From assembly GCA_014729145.1 (NCBI GenBank), contig WJKL01000049.1, positions 1 through 5,986 of the forward strand: a stretch of 5,986 bases of DNA. Reading direction: 5' to 3'. The stretch is from Candidatus Woesearchaeota archaeon (GTDB lineage Archaea; Nanobdellota; Nanobdellia; Woesearchaeales; WJKL01). Of this stretch, positions 4,398-5,986 are shown in pieces. The notes beneath the pieces were generated by a model. The model did no database searches. It saw only the letters and a program-made list of their open reading frames with translations, and was not told the DNA's origin. The position numbers were made by a program, and so were the translations under genes. How positions within the stretch are numbered: position 1 is the first letter of the stretch; the number at the start of each line of letters is the position of its first letter.

Positions 4398-5986
4398 ATG
4401 GCATATGTTGTAAAGAAAAAGATTTCTGGACATGAATATTACTATCTGAAAGAATCTAAAAGAGTAAACGGAAAAGTTAAAACTAAAAACATTGCTTATT
4501 TTGGAAAGAAGAAGCCTACAAAGAAAGATATTGAAGAAGTTTTGAAAAAAGTAATACCTAAAAAGAATTCTGATAAAAAAGATGTAGTGCCTAAAAAGAA
4601 ACAGGATAAATTATATAAAGGACTGCCAAAAACTAAAACTATGGTTGATATACAGGAGATGGCAACATTTTGCAAGAAAAAAGGCATTGTTTTTTCTAAT
4701 TCTGAGATCTATGGCGGGTTAGCCGGGTTTTGGGATTACGGTCCATTGGGTGTTGAATTAAAAAACAATATTAAGCAGGACTGGTGGAAGAGGTTTGTAC
4801 AGTCAAGACAAGATGTTGTCGGATTAGACGGAGCGATAATAACTCATCCAAAGGTTTGGAAAGCATCAGGGCATGTGGATAATTTCAAGGATGTTTATGT
4901 GAAATGCAAGAACTGCAAAAAGCCAAATAAAATAGACAAAAATGAGATAGGAAAAGTCAAATGCCCTGAGTGTGAAGGGGAGTTTGAGGTTATCGGAGAT
5001 GTAAATCTTATGTTCAGCACAGAAGTCGGGCCTGTGGAAGGAGTCAATTCTTATCTAAGGCCTGAAACAGCACAATTGATATTTACAGATTTTAGATTAG
5101 TGCATGACACTTCAAGAGTTCAGCTGCCTTTTGGAATCGCACAGATAGGAAAGGCATTCAGGAATGAGATATCTCCAAGGGATTTTCTGTTCAGGAGCAG
5201 GGAGTTTGAGCAGATGGAGATTGAGTTTTTCATACATCCAGAGAAAAAGGAATGCTATTTACTGAAGGAAAAAGACAAGAAGTTTGAATTTCAGCTTTTA
5301 AGCGAAGATGATCAGAAAAAAGACATTGAACATAAGAAGATAACATTGGGAGAGATGCTGAAGAAAAAGATGCTCGGAGAGTGGCATGCATACTGGCTAA
5401 AGGAAAATTATCAGTGGTTCCTGGACTTAGGAATAGACAAAAAGGATCTGAGGTTAAGGGAGCATATGAAAGATGAGCTTGCACATTATTCTTCAGCTTG
5501 TTTTGATATTGAATACAGATATTCATTTGGCTGGAAAGAGGTGCATGGAAATGCAAACAGGGGACAGTACGATCTTAAGCAGCACAAAAAAGCAAGCAGC
5601 AAAAAGATGGAAATATTTGATCAAGAAACAGAAAAAAAAGTTATTCCAAGGGTTATCGAACCTTCTCAAGGATTAGACAGGGCTTTTTTGACTGTTTTGT
5701 TCAACGCTTATTATGATGACAAAGAACGAGGAAATGTTGTGTTGAAGTTAGAGCCTAAACTAGCTCCTGTCAAGATTGGGATCTTTCCATTGGTGAACAA
5801 GCTGAATAAAGAAGCTGAAGAGATTTATGATTCTTTGAAAGAGGAATTTGTATGCCAGTTTGATACTTCTGGATCAGTAGGAAGAAGATATGCAAGAGCA
5901 GACGAGATCGGTGTGCCTTATTGTGTGACATTTGATTTTGATTCTTTAAAGGATAAAGCAGTTACAATAAGGAACAGAGATACAAC
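4398..5986 (+). CDS. glyS: Glycyl-tRNA synthetase (class II) with extra N-terminal module, 3' end cut by window edge
   Basis: This enzyme charges tRNA-Gly with glycine using ATP, in the cytoplasm. The window holds 529 codons and the frame is open at the edge. The GlyRS core begins near residue 83 with the signature NSEIYGGLAGFWDYGPLG (101-118). A four-cysteine zinc-ribbon-like insert is at 170-192 (Cys170, 173, 189, 192). RPETAQLIFTDF is at 221-232. Class II motif 2 has FRNEISPRDF (254-263), and motif 3 has EPSQGLDRAF (421-430). The anticodon-binding domain starts at about LAPVKIGIFPL (455-465) and is cut. This is the homodimeric type found in archaea and eukaryotes. Residues 1-81 are additional: a small aromatic/basic module (1-38, with YYYLKESKRVNGK at 14-26) and a Lys-rich linker with an 11-residue imperfect repeat (VIPKK at 52-56, VVPKK at 63-67). 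Homologues usually start near residue 82. The promoter position supports the longer protein. Confidence 0.95.
   Translation, partial: MAYVVKKKISGHEYYYLKESKRVNGKVKTKNIAYFGKKKPTKKDIEEVLKKVIPKKNSDKKDVVPKKKQDKLYKGLPKTKTMVDIQEMATFCKKKGIVFSNSEIYGGLAGFWDYGPLGVELKNNIKQDWWKRFVQSRQDVVGLDGAIITHPKVWKASGHVDNFKDVYVKCKNCKKPNKIDKNEIGKVKCPECEGEFEVIGDVNLMFSTEVGPVEGVNSYLRPETAQLIFTDFRLVHDTSRVQLPFGIAQIGKAFRNEISPRDFLFRSREFEQMEIEFFIHPEKKECYLLKEKDKKFEFQLLSEDDQKKDIEHKKITLGEMLKKKMLGEWHAYWLKENYQWFLDLGIDKKDLRLREHMKDELAHYSSACFDIEYRYSFGWKEVHGNANRGQYDLKQHKKASSKKMEIFDQETEKKVIPRVIEPSQGLDRAFLTVLFNAYYDDKERGNVVLKLEPKLAPVKIGIFPLVNKLNKEAEEIYDSLKEEFVCQFDTSGSVGRRYARADEIGVPYCVTFDFDSLKDKAVTIRNRDT

Noticed and set aside
5230..5676. 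Minus ORF 5230-5556 and plus ORF 5473-5676 inside the GlyRS gene
   Set aside because: Both are shadows of GlyRS, whose catalytic motif 3 lies in the continuous correct frame across this region.
1..5986. tRNA/rRNA genes, CRISPR arrays, insertion sequences, attachment sites, toxin-antitoxin pairs
   Set aside because: Nothing of these kinds was visible on either strand: no cloverleaf-like segments in the spacers, no regular repeat-spacer array, and no transposase or terminal inverted repeats.

Overview
The window looks like a piece of an AT-rich archaeal chromosome, most probably from the DPANN superphylum (Woesearchaeota/Pacearchaeota-like; the lineage is inferred). The archaeal signs are a replication factor C large subunit, a TrmB-type regulator, a eukaryote/archaea-style class II glycyl-tRNA synthetase, and TATA boxes 22-24 nt before five of the six start codons, which implies leaderless mRNAs. 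The one start with a Shine-Dalgarno match uses the GGTGAT type common in archaea.

Layout from left to right: (1) 1-807, minus strand, C-terminally cut by the window edge: a protein with the region order of a bacterial sigma-70 factor. (2) A 199-bp divergent AT-rich spacer with promoters facing both ways. (3) 1007-2212, plus: RfcL clamp-loader subunit. (4) 2283-3056, plus: SAM-dependent methyltransferase-like protein with a long helical insert. (5) 3087-3839, minus: TrmB-family regulator, convergent with the methyltransferase. (6) 3948-4331, plus: acidic 127-aa protein of unknown function. (7) 4398 to the window end, plus, C-terminally cut: glycyl-tRNA synthetase with an extra basic N-terminal module. 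No RNA genes, CRISPR arrays, insertion sequences or gene-free stretches above 300 bases were seen.

Each gene seems to have its own promoter, so this is a row of single-gene units rather than an operon. Replication (RfcL) and translation (GlyRS) genes sit beside transcription factors of two different origins: TrmB (archaeal style) and the sigma-like protein (bacterial style).

The most notable item is the sigma-like protein. Archaea normally start transcription with TBP, TFB and TFE, and the five clear genes here have archaeal TATA promoters. The sigma-like protein keeps the fold signatures of regions 1.2, 2, 3 and 4, but residues that in bacteria contact core polymerase and melt the -10 element are replaced, and the region 4 helix-turn-helix carries an insertion. 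Complete sigma factors have been reported in single-cell genomes of a few archaeal lineages, so the class is not wholly new, but its function is unsettled. Secondary points of interest are the GlyRS N-terminal module, the paired GTARTRCCTAA direct repeats around the GlyRS promoter and again in its coding region, and the absence of a visible PCNA-binding motif at the RfcL C-terminus.
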